A DNA stretch of 64,000 nt from Zeus faber (GCA_960531495.1 OY482864.1:3758848-3822847); one strand, 5' to 3'. Positions 11,921 through 23,305 are shown, counted from the first letter of the stretch. The notes: a model not told the origin generated them from the sequence alone. Translations and numbers: made by a program.

Positions 11921-12235
11921 TATACCCTTTATCCACTGCATCAAAAACCAGGTAACACCTGCTAACATCTGGCATTTGTCATTTTTCGTGGGAAAGGCTA
12001 CACACTGGTTTCATTCCTGGGGCAAATAACTCTGCAATAGTCATTTAGGTACTTATCGGCTCCGGCTCTGATTGGCTGTAATAGCGGGTACACACGCTAA
12101 TTGCTGACGTGATGCGACGCACATTGGCGTCTTAATAGACAGGAATATCCATGTATCATTCTATCATTTCATATGCGATTTAAAATCCATAATGAAAATC
12201 TGGAGTTATTGCCTTTTCCGACATGGGGGAACCAT
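11921..12235. repeat. MITE-like repeat, copy 1
   Basis: It shares ordered blocks with 57235-57570: CCTTTATCCACTGCA, CACCTGCTAACATC, GGCATTTGTCAT, GCTCTGATTGGCTG, CAGGAATATCCATGTATCAT and AAAATCCATAATGAAAA. Two diverged copies in one window define an interspersed family. No protein is encoded. The true ends are uncertain, and the right side merges with the transposase-like remnant that follows. Confidence 0.6.
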
Positions 12236-12880
12236 TTATGAAAAAAACCTGTACTTTCCTGTGCCCCCCCCATCCCGCCATTTCCTCCAAATATACATTC
12301 ATATACATGTACATGTATACATTCATAACCTCTTGTCAACGTCAATGAGTTAACTGACTCTTGAATATTGCCCTTCAAAATCTCTTGATATTCAACGGAA
12401 TGCATTCTTCCTTCGACCTGTACTTTCCTGTGCCCTCCCCATCCCGCCATTTCCTCCAAACATACATTCATATTTGGTTTTATCAGTCCAAAGAACATTG
12501 CTCCAAAAGGCTTCAGGCATCTCAAGGTTTGCATACTCCAGACCCTTCATTTTGTATGAAGGTTATAGAAAAGGCTTCCTTCTGGCAACTCAGCCAGTGT
12601 TTTGTTTCCCAGTGAACAACTAGAGCTGTGTCCACCACGGTTTTCTGCAGCTCTTTTTGTGCCGGTTCTTGTTAGCATTTCTCACCAGGTTGGGACCATT
12701 TTATCTGGAATCTTTCTTGGTCTTCCAGACCTTGGCTGTTCCATTTATCTTCAATTTTCTCATGATGTTTCTGACAGTGCAAATAGGTACATTCAAACGT
12801 TGAAAGAGTTTTTGTATCCTTCTCCTTGTTGGGGTAAGTGTAACTCTCTTGATACTGATGAACTTACATTAACTTCTTGT
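12236..12880 (-). pseudogene. Possible Tc1-like transposase remnant with internal duplication
   Basis: The plus-strand text around 12475-12800 (TTTATCAGTCCAAAGAACATT, GGTCTTCCAGACCTTGGCTG) resembles the antisense of fish Tc1-superfamily transposases that I have seen, but no DDE motif can be assigned and the frames are broken. A block of about 57 bp is duplicated at 12248-12304 and 12417-12474. The assignment is by overall resemblance only. Confidence 0.35.
12248..12474. repeat. Diverged ~57-bp direct duplication
   Basis: The unit CCTGTACTTTCCTGTGCC...TCCCGCCATTTCCTCCAAA.ATACATTCATAT occurs at 12248-12304 and again at 12417-12474 with few differences. The two are separated by about 112 bp that include ATACATGTACATGTATACAT, itself self-complementary. 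Confidence 0.85.
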
Positions 12881-13084
12881 TTGATAAGCGAGGACCCGTG
12901 GTTTTTCACGGTAAGCGCGCGTGGTGATTGCGAACAATAGTGTAGTGAATACTGACCGACTGCGGGAATGAGACTGAGAACCATGATGAGATGAGATGTA
13001 TACAGTGTAAATATAGTGTATATAATGTATATAGTGTATAAAGGGTGATGTGATGAGATGCTTGATGCTGAGATGCTTGACGCT

Positions 13085-13175
13085 GCCCTTGCCGCGGTAT
13101 TGTACGCAGCGTACAACACAGACTGGTCATAAGTCCAACAGTCAATAAACAGGTAGGTCCTTAAGTGAGGAGTAC
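13085..13175. repeat. Interspersed repeat with GTAC hairpin, copy 1
   Basis: GCGGTATTGTACGCAGCGTACAACAC forms a short stem (TTGTACGC/GCGTACAA). It is followed by TAAACAGGTAGGTCCTTAAG and GTGAGGAGTACCT. The same ordered blocks recur at 38735-38830. Both copies lie a short distance upstream of a TTAA-target element copy. The family is unnamed. Confidence 0.7.
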
Positions 13176-13369
13176 CTATTTTTGCAAAATCGAATCACAG
13201 TTGGTGTGAATATATTGGGTGCGTCAAATCCTCCTCAACATTATAAGCAATTTGATTTCTCAATTTTCATTTAATTTTGTCGTTTGTTGTTCAGAGCGCA
13301 AAACAACAGCATCTTCCTTTGGTAATCTAACAAATCTGTGCAAATCTGAGGACGCAAGAGAGTTTTTAA

Positions 13370-14383
13370 AGGGGACCTATTATGAAAAACACACTTTTCC
13401 AGTGCTTGTGCACATACATTTGGGTCTGATGGGCCTACTAACAGAAAAACTGTGAAATAAGACAACTCAGTCGTTTTTTTTGTGAACTGCCTATTTCAGA
13501 AAACATGGTCTTCAGCAAGCCTTTCAAATTTGCAACCCCTAACTACGTCACATGGGGCCTCATTAGAATTAGAGCCGCCCCCCATAAGAGTAACTCTACC
13601 CACGGCTGGAGAACTACCATGTGCTGCCGGATGGGAGGTAAGCATGGGAACTGCTCTGTTCTGCACAGTCTTTCAAAAGAAAGAGGAATGAATACCTGTC
13701 CCTGACAAAACTGCAGACAAGGAAAATGGAATTATTTTTAAAATAATTCTGCTTTGTGTTTCTTTCTAAAAAAAAATAATAATAAAAAAAATAAAATAAA
13801 AAAAAGGGTATGCAGTAGGTGAACAGTAGGCTGCACCGCACGATCTGGCTGCGAGTTTCTCCACATAAAAGCAATATAAATCGTGTGTTTTTATTGTAGA
13901 TGTATTTATTTTATTTCCCGAATTTCATTAAACAAAAAAAAAAAAGCCTGAAGCACGGCCAAGAAAGCAGTGGCAACAAAAGTCGGAACAAACTTTTAAA
14001 TTAGGCCTTGTAGATCTAATATGAGTGAAGATTCAGCAACTGGATTTATTATTACTCGCCTCAAATTTGTTCAGAAACTGCTAAGGCGAAATATGCGAAA
14101 GTTTACATACTTTATACAACAGAACCCTACTACCCATGCTCAAACCCCATTGGCTCACAGAACTGGGACAAACAGTTTCGGAGTGGGTGTGAGGAGCAGC
14201 AGCTCATTTTCATTTATAGCAACACACATTGAAACAGATCGTCAGGAACAGGAGGGGTTTTGAGGCATGTTAGAATGTCTATAATGCATAATCTGAGTGG
14301 TATTATCAGCAACTTCAAAGACAGGTTTTGGGGACCTCAGAGACTTGAATTTACCTGTTGAAAAGGAGTATAATATGGCTCCT
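13370..14383. mobile_element. TTAA-target element, copy 1 (1014 bp)
   Basis: It is flanked by TTAA (13366-13369 and 14384-14387). The ends are inverted repeats: TTAAAGGGGACCTATTATG on the left, and TTAAAGGAGCCATATTATA as the reverse complement of the right. Copy 2 (21255-22230) shares the same interior in order, and a partial copy lies at 38828-39085. There is no transposase, so it is nonautonomous. TTAA ends suggest mobilisation by a piggyBac-type enzyme (inference). Confidence 0.82.
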
Positions 14384-15516
14384 TTAATAAAACCCTGGTA
14401 GACGAGGAAAGAGAAAATCACAGCTCTCAAAAGACATCACCAGTAACAGGATTAGTGAACTACCAAACCAAATCTCTATCGATCCTTCTGCCACAGACAC
14501 AAACAGTCTCTGCAAACAGCTATTGGTTTGCAAAGCACCCAATAAAGGCAATAAATAATAAATCTTAAGTCAAATTTTCTCACCCCGTTGTCAGATAATT
14601 TTGCTGAGTCATTGCTTGACTTATTGATTTGATGAAATTCTGGATTTAAAAACTGATGCGATGCGATTCATCAACTTTATATTTCAAACAACAGAACATG
14701 AGCAACACAGGAGAATGTTGACTTATATCTTGATTGATTTCAAACTCTTTTAAGGAAGTAGCCCACCAAAATAATTGTGGTCCTTCAGAAATTAAGCCAC
14801 TGAAAGATAAATCAAATAAAGAAAAGTGACCATCATGTACGAACGGTTAAATTCCCTCACTGTCACTGACTATACTGTATTTCTTATCCTCTGGGTTTTG
14901 TATGTGGCCACAGGGAACCGCTAATTAACTATTTACTTTATTTACGGATAGTGTAAGAAAGAGCCTGGCCAGTAGGGTCCAAAACTCAGGAAGTAAATAT
15001 TTCTTTTCAAACTCTAATTGAAATGATGAAATTCAGGCTTGTTTATTTGAGAGAAGAGAGAAATATGAGTTCAGGTGGAGACCCACAAATGGGTTCAAAT
15101 GATGTGTTCTATCAATTCTGTGCGAAATCAGGAAGAAAAAATGGATTCACTAAAGGAGCGATGAACAGGACAGCAGTTGCACTCACGAACATAGTGCCGG
15201 CAAGTGCATTAAGAGTTGTTTCGGGAAATATCCACAAATTCAAGAGCACTCGTAGGATCGCATATATAGAAAACTCACTTAACTTCAAGATCGATCGTTA
15301 TTGGGAAACAAAACCCGGATTGATCCAAGGCGATTCACCTCTGAGCGAGCAAAAGGTTACCCGCACAGCCCAAATGAGCACTCGTTGAGGCTTTGTAGCC
15401 TATTTCATCCTCTTGTGCAAAGCGTAGCTGTAGGTTGTATTTTGTCTTTATAGGTTTTTGTTTTCACTAGTTTTCAGTCCAAAATATAAAATGATGCTCT
15501 TATGCGTATTGCATAT
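14384..15516 (-). other. Intronic; one unassigned 121-codon ORF on the plus strand
   Basis: An open frame at 15023-15388 (plus) of 121 codons begins MMKFRLVYLREERNMSSGGD. I recognise no domain in it, no splice sites mark it, and it lies inside an intron of an antisense gene. It is probably chance or a fragment of a mobile element abutting the 15517 terminal repeat. The rest is plain AT-rich sequence. Confidence 0.3.
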
Positions 15517-16857
15517 CATATGTGACCCACCTACTTTAGGGTCGTTTGGCGGCTTTCATCTCTTTTTTTTTTTCATTTGAGAGTGGATAATCAGAGCTTC
15601 CAAACAAGGTGTCACTTGTGCAAATCAAGCAAATATTTTTAAAGCTATGACTTGTTAATGACAAGGGTGTGGCAAACCGTGTTTCTGAGATAATCACCTT
15701 CAAAGTTTTCCCCCACACTTGGTTCATTCAGCCAGCTCCCAGAATGCAAATGGTTGGACGACCCACAGAGCCTCGCTAGTTGTCACATGGCTACTTAACA
15801 CCCTGCTGAATGGGGAATTGACACCGTGCTGAATGGGGGAATCTCTTCTGGTGTTTTGAGGGAATGTTGAACTCTTTTGTTTTTAAAAAAGCTTTTAATT
15901 AACAGTAAGAATATACATGTTTTATAAAAGTGGAATTATTTAGGAGTTTAAAAGTACGGACAACACATGAGTCTCTGAAAAACGGAAAATCTGCCAATCA
16001 CCAACCTCAAGGGACTTCATCACGTCATAAACGTCTTCCCTTGTAACAACAACGGGAGTATTGTCGGTCTCCTCCAGTGGTTCTTGAAAATATTTTGTTT
16101 CATCTTCACATTCAGGTTGAAATCCGCTGTTTGAAATGTTCTCCAAGTCCAGGATAATATCAGATTCAGCAGCGCTGTTGTTCTCAGCGTGGCTGTCAGA
16201 GAACTGACTATCATCGCAGAAAATGAAGTCCAGTATGCGCTGCTTACACTGACTTGGATCTATCGCACTGGTCAGAATTAAGGTTCGTGATATGATATAG
16301 ATCTTCCTCCACCCGCTTCTCGTAATCCATAAAAACACAGTTTTCACAGACGAGTGAAACCGAAGGATCCTCGTATTGTTTACTGAAGTGACGTCAGCAT
16401 TTCTTCTTCTCTGGTACACATTGCTACATGCCCCCACAATGATGTCTCTGTTTGTGTGTAAAAGTGGTACGATTTAAAGGTTGAACTCTATCAAAACGAT
16501 TTCACATTGTGACTTCACATCACATGGAATATGGAGGAATGATCTTCACCTGGACTATTGCTTTAAAGGAAACGATCGATCGTCGTTGTTCAGTGCTATT
16601 TAGTGTCTTTGTAAGTGAACTGTGTTTCCCCATGTCATCTAACGGGAATATTCAACTCCACGGTTTAACATTTATCTACTATTTATAAATCAAACTTGGT
16701 TTTGAAAATACGTTGAGAGATAAAAAACCCCACAAAGGAACACGAATCTGGAAAAATGTAATTTTCCTTCAAGAAAGGTTTTTCAACTTATTTGGCTGCT
16801 CCTGGTGATTTAAGAAATGCGCGAGACAGTGGGTTTTGCTGCGGTGGGTCACATATG
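15517..16857. mobile_element. TIR element with CATATGTGACCCACC ends, copy A
   Basis: A perfect 15-bp inverted repeat, CATATGTGACCCACC, marks both ends (15517-15531 and 16843-16857). A 437-bp internally deleted copy lies at 48308-48744 in opposite orientation, and part of the interior recurs near 63040-63960. The element carries a 165-codon minus-strand ORF. I do not recognise the superfamily: the ends do not match hAT, Tc1 or piggyBac signatures. It lies 76 bp from the splice donor of the ankfn1 exon at 16934-17132. Confidence 0.75.
15940..16437 (-). CDS. Unassigned ORF (165 codons) within TIR element
   Basis: The ORF lies wholly inside the TIR element at 15517-16857. It begins with a basic region (YQRRRNADVTS), then KQRILDFIFCDDSQFSDSHA and an acidic middle (SAAESDIILDLENISNSGF, ECEDETKYFQEPLEETDN). 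It has no zinc-finger or DDE spacing that I can see. It may be an accessory protein or an exon of a transposase, or it may be non-coding. The third element copy (63 kb) shares flanking sequence but not this ORF intact. Function unknown. Confidence 0.3.
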   Translation of the reverse strand: MGACSNVYQRRRNADVTSVNNTRILRFHSSVKTVFLWITRSGWRKIYIISRTLILTSAIDPSQCKQRILDFIFCDDSQFSDSHAENNSAAESDIILDLENISNSGFQPECEDETKYFQEPLEETDNTPVVVTREDVYDVMKSLEVGDWQIFRFSETHVLSVLLNS

Positions 16858-16933
16858 TGCATGGGCCAATCATCCAAGCATTGAAAATAGATATGAATGA
16901 CATGAGATTTAAGTTTCCTTTGGCCAGACTCAC

Positions 16934-17132
16934 CGAGGCTTTGCGCAGGCGGTCTGACTTGCCAAAGAAGTAGGTGTCCTCGAAGGAGGAGGTGCTTCCT
17001 CTCAACTTTTCCGACAGGTTCCTGTAAAGGCGCTTGGCCGCGTTGGGGGAGGCTGGCCCGCCGGGGCACTTCCTGGTCTGGGATAGCTGCAGGTTCTGCA
17101 TCTGCTGGGTCATGCTGACTGGAAAGCGTCTA
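16934..17132 (-). CDS. ankfn1: Ankfn1-like exon: basic linker before ankyrin repeats
   Basis: This 199-nt exon encodes about 66 residues: SRRFPVSMTQQMQNLQLSQ, then a Pro/Ala segment, AAKRLYRNLSEKLRGSTSSF and FGKSDRLRKAS. The acceptor is (CT)11CGCAG (AG at 17133-17134) and the donor is GTGAGT (16928-16933). It begins with one base that completes an AGT codon from the exon at 32481-32606 and ends in phase 0, matching the ankyrin exon downstream. The RNLSEKL-type basic linker ahead of ankyrin repeats is what I associate with Ankfn1. The ATG at 17113 could be an internal start in a shorter isoform, but the upstream frame is open to the splice site. Confidence 0.85.
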
Positions 17133-17136
17133 CTGC

Positions 17137-17158
17137 GAGAGAGAGAGAGAGAGAGAGA
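17137..17158 (-). promoter_or_regulatory. (CT)11 microsatellite acting as polypyrimidine tract
   Basis: On the coding (minus) strand, eleven CT units end four bases before the acceptor AG of the ankfn1 exon. A splice acceptor needs a pyrimidine tract at this position, and no other tract is available nearby. The repeat therefore probably serves as the U2AF-binding tract (established splice biology; inference for this site). Confidence 0.8.
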
Positions 17159-20041
17159 TCAAGCAAAGAAAAGCTTGATGTGAAATTCCAGTGCTGGAAG
17201 TGGGAACTACAAAAAACAGGCATTGAGAAGAGTCAACAAGGGATGAACGGAGGGAAGAAAGGTAATAGTACAGCTCGCAAAATACAGGATTATTGACCAT
17301 TGAAGTTTCACAGGGTCTGGCGGCCATTATGGTGAATCACACAGCACTTAAAATGGTGTAAAACACCCCCGACTCGGTTCCCAATCATATATTATAAAGT
17401 CGTGTGACATTAGTAATAAGTGCTTTATAAAGGGTAAATATGTCACTTTTGAACAACTTGAAGCGACCTGTTACCCCATGTACTGGTGAGAGAGTTGCTG
17501 AATTTTGCAACAACTTTGTCATCGAGTTTGTATGACTTTTCTTTCTCAACAAAAACATTTCAACTTTGCTCCTCAATTTTTAACACACCTGAGAGGCGGA
17601 GTTGGCTGAGGATCAATACCACCTTTTCCACCTTTGTTTGGTGGCAGCACACGTCATGCACCGATCGCTTTCCCTACAGCAGCGGTTCCTCACACGCACT
17701 GAACTTGTGTGAAAAAGTAGAAATCTTGAGCAAAGAAATAAACGCCAGGGGCAATTCATAATTTTGCCCTAGCAAAGGTAAGATCTTTTGTGGAAAACAA
17801 CCCATAGACCTAACAGCTTTTTTCCCTGCATCTAGAAAATCCTTGTCCAATCATTATACATAAGACCATGGGAATTCCTGGCCAGACCTCCAGGAATGAA
17901 GGTGTGGTGTTAGTCCGGTATTGGGAGCTATTCCCCTCAGCACAACCTCTGCATTTATTTATTTCCTTTAAAACTATTCATATTTAGTTGTTCTATATAC
18001 TAATAATATTTACAAAGGGAAATCTCCCATGTCAATATTTATTGTGATTTGCTTGAGAAAAGATTAAATGTGTTGAATGTATACTGTAGGTTCGCTATTT
18101 TTCAACCCAGGACTGATTCAAATGTTGGTTTCCATCATTCATAAATGTTCATAGCACCTCACCAGCTTTGAATATCACATTTTGTTTAAAACTAAGTTTT
18201 GCTTGATGTTTGTTGACTCTTACATCAGCATGGATGAAGCCAAAAGAGCTGATTTGCAGAAATGCAAGAGTCAATAAAACTTCACAAAATGCAGAGTTTG
18301 AGAGATTTTTCTCAGTTTCACAAATATAGATTGTCCTAAAAAATTGCAAGCTTCCTGCTTTTAAGTATATATTTACAAATACTTTATTTAATCTTTTTTT
18401 TTTTTAAGGCTTAAATATTTGCCTCATTGAGCTGCATACAAGCAGTGAGAGGCTGCAGCAGAGTGTATGTTTCCCCTTCCTCAAAAGATTGTTCTATGAA
18501 CAGCAACTTATGTTGAGAACCATGCAAAAAGAGCAGTATCCTCAAAAATGTGGCCGGAGCAGCCTTTTCGGCTCATATCCTATCTGTCAGCATCCTCAAT
18601 GTTACAAATATTTGGTAAGATGGAAGATTTACCCTGCACCATGATTAACCTAGAGGTCAAGATAATCATTGTTACAAGGGACAGAAAATAAATCGGTTTG
18701 AATCCAATACCGGTTTGTTTTTGGAACGAAATATGCCTGCGTCAAACAAGGCAAACATTATTATACAGCACAATTTGTTCCCTGGTGGGTGGTATTGGTT
18801 CCAAAGCAATTGTTTTTATATTTTGTTTACGGTGTTTGTGTGCGTACATCAATAAAAATCAAGAAATTATGAATGACATAACATTTTCCCAATTCTGCCA
18901 GGAATGATTGCTTCGTGTTGGTTACAGTGTTTTCTACAATGCTGTCAAGGCTTCGTCCGCTGGACACACTTTGACGTGCCACTGAAGTGGAATGGCCATT
19001 AAAGGGGGTTCTTTTAGGCTTAAATAAAATGTCCATTTGCTTGAGGGTGCTCTTCAGCCATATTTAATTACAGTAAATACACCCGGCCTTCTTTTGTAAT
19101 TATAAATGAGAAGTTGAAGAGTGTATATAGGATTAAATCCACCAATCCGCACAAAGCTCATTTGCTTCTGTGACGACCTAGGCTTTGGTCATTTGCATAC
19201 AGAAACAAACAGGTAGGTAAAAGGAAATACCATCCACTTTCAGCATTAACATGGCCAAGACTGTGATCCACACAAACTAATTTCCACGGGGAAACCCTGA
19301 ATCCTGTCCTTTAGATGAATTTTGTCTCTTCACCGCAGATCCCTTCCAGGGGGCCCTTGTAGACAAATATGGCTACGTGGGCAAGGGATTCATTATTTTA
19401 ACAACCACATCTACCAACCAATTTGTGCAAGTGCAAAACGCACCCTCGAGTGCAAGACAGGTCACAGACCAAAGCACACACCACAAACAAGAACGCCCGA
19501 CCCCGCTGATGTCCAATGGCTGGAGGAAATGAGCAAGGTCCAACAAGCAAAGCAGAGTGGCTCTGCAATGCCACAGACTTTCATAGACTTTCATGTCTAT
19601 TTTATTTAAGAATGAAATTTCCACCAAAAAAGTAGCTAGGAAAAATAAGTAACTCTCTAAACAAAGCCGTGTAAAAAATAATGTGCAACAATTTGTCACA
19701 GAGCCGTATAGGGATTGTATAAGCGATTGCTGACATTTTTCGAATGCCGTCTGCAAGAGAAAGAGATTACGTGGACTACCTGATCAAGGATGGACAGTTT
19801 CAGAAAAATGTAATGTAAAAAAAAAAATGTAAACTGATCAATAGGCTTTCCTTTTCTGTCAATTTTTATTGACATTATCGCAACAGTACAAAGTATGTCG
19901 TCAAACAGATGATGCTTGTATACTTAGGGTTTACGATGTAAACCCCCCCTGGAAAGGGTCTCTCGTTGCTAAATGGTTTTCACAAAACACAGAGATTGTT
20001 ATGCCACACCTAAACTTGGCAGGTTTTTTAATGAGACTACA
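17159..20041 (-). other. Intronic, largely unique sequence
   Basis: About 18089-18180 contains GCTATTTTTCAACCCAGGA, a fragment of the TIR family seen at 22871-23305. A plus-strand frame at 19322-19609 has no recognisable domain. Nothing else was identified. Confidence 0.4.
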
Positions 20042-20049
20042 CTTCAGGT

Positions 20050-20616
20050 TAGAGGTCGACTGATTTTATTTTACTTACCAATTTGGTGTTCTCTCACCCA
20101 ACTAATGTAGCCACATAACTATCCATTCAAGAAATGAAATCGCACACATTTGGATCCTCATTACCCCGGAATTATGCACCAAGATTAATGGTTTGTAAGA
20201 GTGGCATTTAACAATGTAATGTGGCGCACAACACAAGTAATCCTTCCTGGCTCGTCATACGCCACAGAATTGGCCATTGTAAATGGAACATATTCCAGCA
20301 ATATAATCCACCAAATGACACTTCAGCAGGACTCCAGACTGTGACCATTTTGCAACCACTTTTTTTCAAGGTACAACAGATTTTTTTCAAAAGTAGCATC
20401 AGTGCATCTACACGATAAATGGATGTTTAGAAAGGCAGATTTGAATAAATGCCATTAGTTGATTAATTTATTTGGAAGCACTAGAACCAACATCAGTGAA
20501 ACAAGTGTAAATATGACAAGGAAAGATATCGGCTGATTTATCGGGTATCGCGTTGAACCGACCCAAATTATCGTTATTATATCGGCCTTTAAAAACCCTC
20601 TATCGGTCGACCTCCA
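20050..20616. mobile_element. Small hAT-type element (567 bp) with 8-bp TSD
   Basis: The inverted ends are TAGAGGTCGACTGAT on the left and, reverse-complemented, TGGAGGTCGACCGAT on the right. They are flanked by the exact 8-bp direct repeat CTTCAGGT (20042-20049 and 20617-20624). An 8-bp target duplication is the hAT hallmark. There is no transposase ORF, so it is nonautonomous. The GGTCGACCGAT end is shared with the larger hAT at 43680-46565, so the two probably belong to one family. Confidence 0.85.
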
Positions 20617-20624
20617 CTTCAGGT

Positions 20625-21254
20625 TCAGGGGGAGTTTAGATAAAAATGCCTCGAGGAGTAACACATAGATTTGCAGAAGATGTAAATATAACAATATGCA
20701 TGATGCAAATTTCATCATAAGTAGATTCCCTTCTGATGAAAGGAATAAATACAGCACTCAAGCAACCCTTTGGAGGGCATTTGCAAAAGAAGGGCCATTA
20801 TATGTATTGCTGATTGTTTTTCTGTGTGACATATGTGGCTGGTAAGTGAGATACTGTGAAAAAGGGTGCAGTATATTCAAATCGTTATCTTTTGATTGCG
20901 TAGTTGTAAAGCAATCCTGACTACATTATAAAGATTAGCACGTTATTAAAAAAGTGGTAAAATGTCTAAAAATCTCCAGTTTTGCAATGTCTATGCAGTT
21001 ATACAATTAAGCAACTAGTACAATACGAAATGTCACACATTTTCCATAATGTGCAACTTGTTAATCACAACTTATAACTGTATGTAGTAAATTGAAAATG
21101 GACACGTTTTCTTTTCATTTTTTAACGTCAGTTCCCATCATTTAAAACTGTTCATAGCACAACCGCACTAAAAAAACAATACTATTGAGAAACTCACCGC
21201 TCTGCTGCAGCTTCTCACTGGGCTTAAATGCAGGCAAATGGGGCAAATGTTTAA
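20625..21254 (-). other. Intronic; fragment of TIR family
   Basis: CAGTTCCCATCATTTAAAACTGTTCATAGCAC (about 21128-21160, quoted here as position and key words CCCATCATTT and GTTCATAGCAC) matches the interior of the 22871-23305 family. The remainder is AT-rich with no assignment. Confidence 0.4.
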
Positions 21255-22230
21255 CCACTATTATGAAAAACTCACTTTTTCAGTGCTTGTACACATACAT
21301 TTGAATCTCTGATAGGCCTACTAACACACAAACTATGAAATACAGTAAGACAACCCAGTCCGTTATTTGTGAGCTGTGCATTTCATAAAACATGCGGTGA
21401 AAGACTCCATTCAGGTTTTTGCCTCGTTCCTACATCACATTGGGACACATTAGAATTAGAACCACCCCCCATCTGGGTAACTCCCCCCACGGCTGGAGAA
21501 ATAACACAGAGAATAATATGCGCAGCTGGGAAAACCAGCACAAACAACTTTTAAAAGACCGTCTGTGAAAAAACTGCAGACGATGGAAATGTAAGTATTA
21601 AGTATTAGTATTAGTATTAAGTATTAAATAAAAAAAAAGAGTATGCGCTAGATAGACTGTAGGCTGCGGCGCGCGATCCGCTCTGCGTTTCTCCAAACAA
21701 AACCAATTAAAAATTGTGTGTTCTTATTGTCGATGTATTCATTTATTTAATTTAATTTTCCGAAGTTTACATGAAACAAAAAATCCCTGTATCCGAGAGT
21801 CCCAGTGTGTCGTGGTGCGGTGTCCGTATCTCCCACAAGCTTGAAGCATGGCAATAAAAGTCGGAACTAACTTTAATATTAGGCCTTGTGGATCTAATAT
21901 GAGTGAAGATTCAGCAACTGGATTGCTTATTTCTCACCTCAAATTTGTTCAGAAACACATTTTGGTGGACTGCTAAGGTGAAATCAATGAAGGTTTACGT
22001 ACTTCACACTTCAGGCTCACAGAACTGGGTTCCGGAGTGGGCGCGGGGAGCAGTAGCATTTTCATTTAAAGCGATACACATGCTGAAACAGTGTCAGGAA
22101 TGGGAGGGTTATAGAGTTATAGAATAGCTAGGATGCATAATCTGAGTGGCATTTTAAATATTAAAGACATATTGTTGGGGGCCTCAGATACCTTTATTAA
22201 CTTGTGGAAAAGGAGCATAATAGGTCCTCT
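21255..22230. mobile_element. TTAA-target element, copy 2 (976 bp)
   Basis: TTAA flanks are at 21251-21254 and 22231-22234. The right end reverse-complemented reads TTAAAGAGGACCTATTATG; the left end is more decayed (TTAACCACTATTATGAAAAA). The interior is collinear with 13370-14383, for example TGTACACATACATTTG, CCCCACGGCTGGAGAA, GATCTAATATGAGTGAAGAT and CATAATCTGAGTGG. Confidence 0.82.
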
Positions 22231-22714
22231 TTAAGCCTTCAAAAACTATTAAATCTCCTTTTCGAATGTGGGAAACACATTATGGTCCCATGTGTCTTCG
22301 TAATTTTTTGAACATGTTGAAATGTGAAAAACAATAATATCACATTTTATTTAGAACTGCTTTGTAATTGCGGCAGTGTATCCACAGTGCAATGTAAAGA
22401 ATCGTTCACTTTTACTTTCTGCAAAACACCCCACTTATATTGTCTCGGGAGCGGCATGTTTTTTTCATTTGTTTTCAGCATATACACATTAACCCCACAC
22501 TGACGGCAAAAAAAACAAAACACCTCACATCTCTTCAGAGACTGCGCATGGTTTCAGCGGAAAGGCCATCAACCTTGAAACAACCATCCTAAGACAACAC
22601 GTGTTTGGCACATGTGGATGTAGTAGCAAGCACATGGGTATTTATCTCCCCCGCAATTAGCAGAGATCTATTTTCATGTGTACAAGAAGTCAACATACAA
22701 GCTGATGACTAATT

Positions 22715-22862
22715 GATCACATTTATTCTCACCACATTGGCCTTGGGCCACGAGGCTGTTCTTTTTGAACTGTAATTGGCTCTCGCACCATGGGATGACT
22801 AGTGAAATCAATTAGCCTCTAAACACATCTGCCAATCAAATTCTCTTTTCAATCAGTAAAAG
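22715..22862. promoter_or_regulatory. Candidate conserved noncoding block
   Basis: Non-repetitive, stop-rich sequence with several homeodomain-type cores (CTAATTGATCA, TGTAATTGG, TCAATTAGCC) and CCAAT-like words in about 150 bp. This composition is typical of vertebrate enhancers but not diagnostic; I have no alignment. Confidence 0.2.
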
Positions 22863-22870
22863 GGTAGGTC

Positions 22871-23305
22871 AGCTAATTTTTAACCCAGTTCTGAGTGAAG
22901 AATTGGTTCCCATTATTTATAAAAACATGTTAACGTATGATAGCATGTTCATAGCACATCCTTGTTGAATGCTTCACTATTGAGAAATAGTTTAATGCAA
23001 TTCAATGAGGAAAAGGTCTTAGCTCTCCTTTTTTTAAAATAGGAATCTCACATTATAGGCTTACATGTCTTAGTGTATCATTTGAGCATGTTTCTACAGT
23101 AATAACACTATCACTTTTTATCTCAATCTAATTTTCTCAATTGTAGACAGTACATTCAAAGCGTAACATTGTCTACAGTAGGTAGTACAGTAGATAGTTG
23201 GCAGGCAGTTAGTCATTTTTAAGTGTGAAGTTGTGCTATGTACAGTTACAAATGAGAGCTATTAATGGGAGCCACATTTAAATATGGGCTGGGTTGAAAA
23301 ATAGC
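22871..23305. repeat. TIR element with GCTATTTTTCAACCCAG ends
   Basis: The left end (AGCTAATTTTTAACCCAG, 22871-22888) and the reverse complement of the right end (GCTATTTTTCAACCCAG, 23289-23305) are near-identical inverted repeats. Fragments of the same family occur near 18089, 21128 and 62405. There is no ORF, and the superfamily is unassigned. Confidence 0.65.

Larger units (their letters stand above)
10451..16933 (-). other. ankfn1: Ankfn1 intron (6483 bp)
   Basis: It runs from the GTGAGT donor of the exon at 16934-17132 to the AG acceptor of the exon at 10240-10450. It is filled with two facing dinucleotide tracts (10839-11246), MITE-like sequence, a TTAA-target element (13370-14383) and a TIR element (15517-16857). 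The phases of the two bounding exons agree (0/0), so no coding exon needs to be hidden inside. Confidence 0.8.
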
